Shown here: positions 20,532 to 20,981 of the stretch, piece after piece
Layout: each line of letters opens with the position of its first letter
How positions within the stretch are numbered: position 1 is the stretch's first letter
Source of the DNA: a virus
Reading direction: 5' to 3' (one strand)
DNA length: 20,981 bases
Virus record (IMG/VR): IMGVR_UViG_3300033145_000740
Span: 1-20,981 of that record
Position numbers and translations under genes: made by a program
The notes under the pieces: model-generated
The model's input: only the letters and a program-made list of their open reading frames with translations
Database searches by the model: none
What the model was told of the DNA's origin: nothing

Positions 20532-20981
20532 TGGCATTATCAGCAGCAGCATATTTAGAGAAAAACAAGTTGGCTTCAACAGGCGCCTGGCTTGTTCTTT
20601 TGAAGATAAAAACGGTCGGTGGTACAATTATAAAGCTTGTGAGTAGTACTGAAGATGTCACATGGCCTGTAACAGATGGAGACTTGTACATTGCCTTCCC
20701 TTTTGAACTTGACGAAATAGGGGATACTTCTAAAGGTGAAGTTCCTCAGGTTATCATTAGAGTATCAAATGTTAGTAGGGTGATGCAAGCATATATGGAA
20801 GCTGAAGATGGGATGGTTGATGCTGAAATTATCTTAAGGGTTGTACATACTACTCATGTTACAACGGATTCTTTAGGTGCAGGAACAAATAATTCTGATC
20901 CGGAGGTTGAATTGTTTTTTGATGCTTTGGATTCTGGAGTAGATAGCCGATGGGCTACTTTTGTGTTAGGGGCAAACAATC
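20531..20981 (+). CDS. DUF1833 / gpL-like tail tip protein, cut at window end
   Basis: At least 150 residues, open to the last base; ATG 20531 overlaps the preceding stop (TAATG). The ribosome site is weak because the upstream DNA is Thr-tail repeat, so translation is likely coupled. The visible part follows the DUF1833 plan: WLVLLKIKTVGGTIIKLVSSTEDVTWPVTDGDLYIAFPFELDEIGD, then EVPQVIIRVSNVSRVMQAYMEA and VDAEIILRVVHTTHV. Proteins of this kind lie right after gpM-like genes and belong to the distal tail. The C-terminus, and so whether it also ends in a Thr tail, is outside the window. Confidence 0.7.
   Translation, partial: MALSAAAYLEKNKLASTGAWLVLLKIKTVGGTIIKLVSSTEDVTWPVTDGDLYIAFPFELDEIGDTSKGEVPQVIIRVSNVSRVMQAYMEAEDGMVDAEIILRVVHTTHVTTDSLGAGTNNSDPEVELFFDALDSGVDSRWATFVLGANN

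Overview
The window is the late (virion structural) region of a tailed, siphovirus-type double-stranded DNA phage or prophage. From left to right on the + strand it runs DNA packaging, portal, capsid maturation and scaffold, decoration and major capsid proteins, neck and tail completion proteins, tail tube, tail assembly chaperone with a frameshift, a long tape measure protein and the first tail-tip genes. This is the lambda/HK97 order. Genes sit almost end to end, usually with ATGA or TAATG overlaps and good Shine-Dalgarno sites, as expected for one or two long late transcripts. Nothing in the window fixes the host. The near-perfect GGAGGTGA ribosome sites point to a bacterium that relies strongly on Shine-Dalgarno initiation. 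No integrase, lysis or replication gene lies inside the window.

Region 1 (1-1490) is regulatory. It holds one small minus-strand gene (273-605) with its own terminator (214-239) and an unusual set of 13-bp palindromes of the form TGAAY-N3-RTTCA. There are eleven full copies, and wherever they cluster they keep an exact 18-bp register. Two copies sit directly upstream of the minus-strand gene, and the last group lies just before the structural operon. This looks like an operator, iteron or centromere-like array.

Region 2 (1494-5459) is the packaging module: a small unknown ORF, a P27-like small terminase, a GT-A type glycosyltransferase with a DAD motif, a J-domain (HPD) protein carrying two hairpin-forming 36-bp repeats, and the large terminase. 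Region 3 (5558-11765) is the head: portal, a small beta-rich protein, a head-fibre-like protein, a protease with a nested scaffold start, a gpD-like decoration protein and a gpE-like major capsid protein. Region 4 (11789-20981) holds neck and tail genes, including a zinc-ribbon ORF dual-coded with a Thr-rich tail, a tail tube gene, a tail assembly chaperone with an A AAA AAC slippery site, a 1187-residue tape measure protein, and gpM- and gpL/DUF1833-like tip proteins (the last cut by the window edge).

The most striking property is that five different virion proteins (head-fibre-like protein, major capsid, neck protein, tail tube, gpM-like tip protein) each end in a 20-98 residue tail made almost only of Thr and Ser, closing with Pro or Ala. 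The tails share DNA blocks, including an identical 40-nt stretch in two genes 4.8 kb apart, so the cassette seems to spread or be homogenised between genes. A glycosyltransferase is encoded in the same transcription unit. The hypothesis is a mucin-like, possibly O-glycosylated virion coat. The sequence shows the tails and the enzyme; glycosylation itself is inference.
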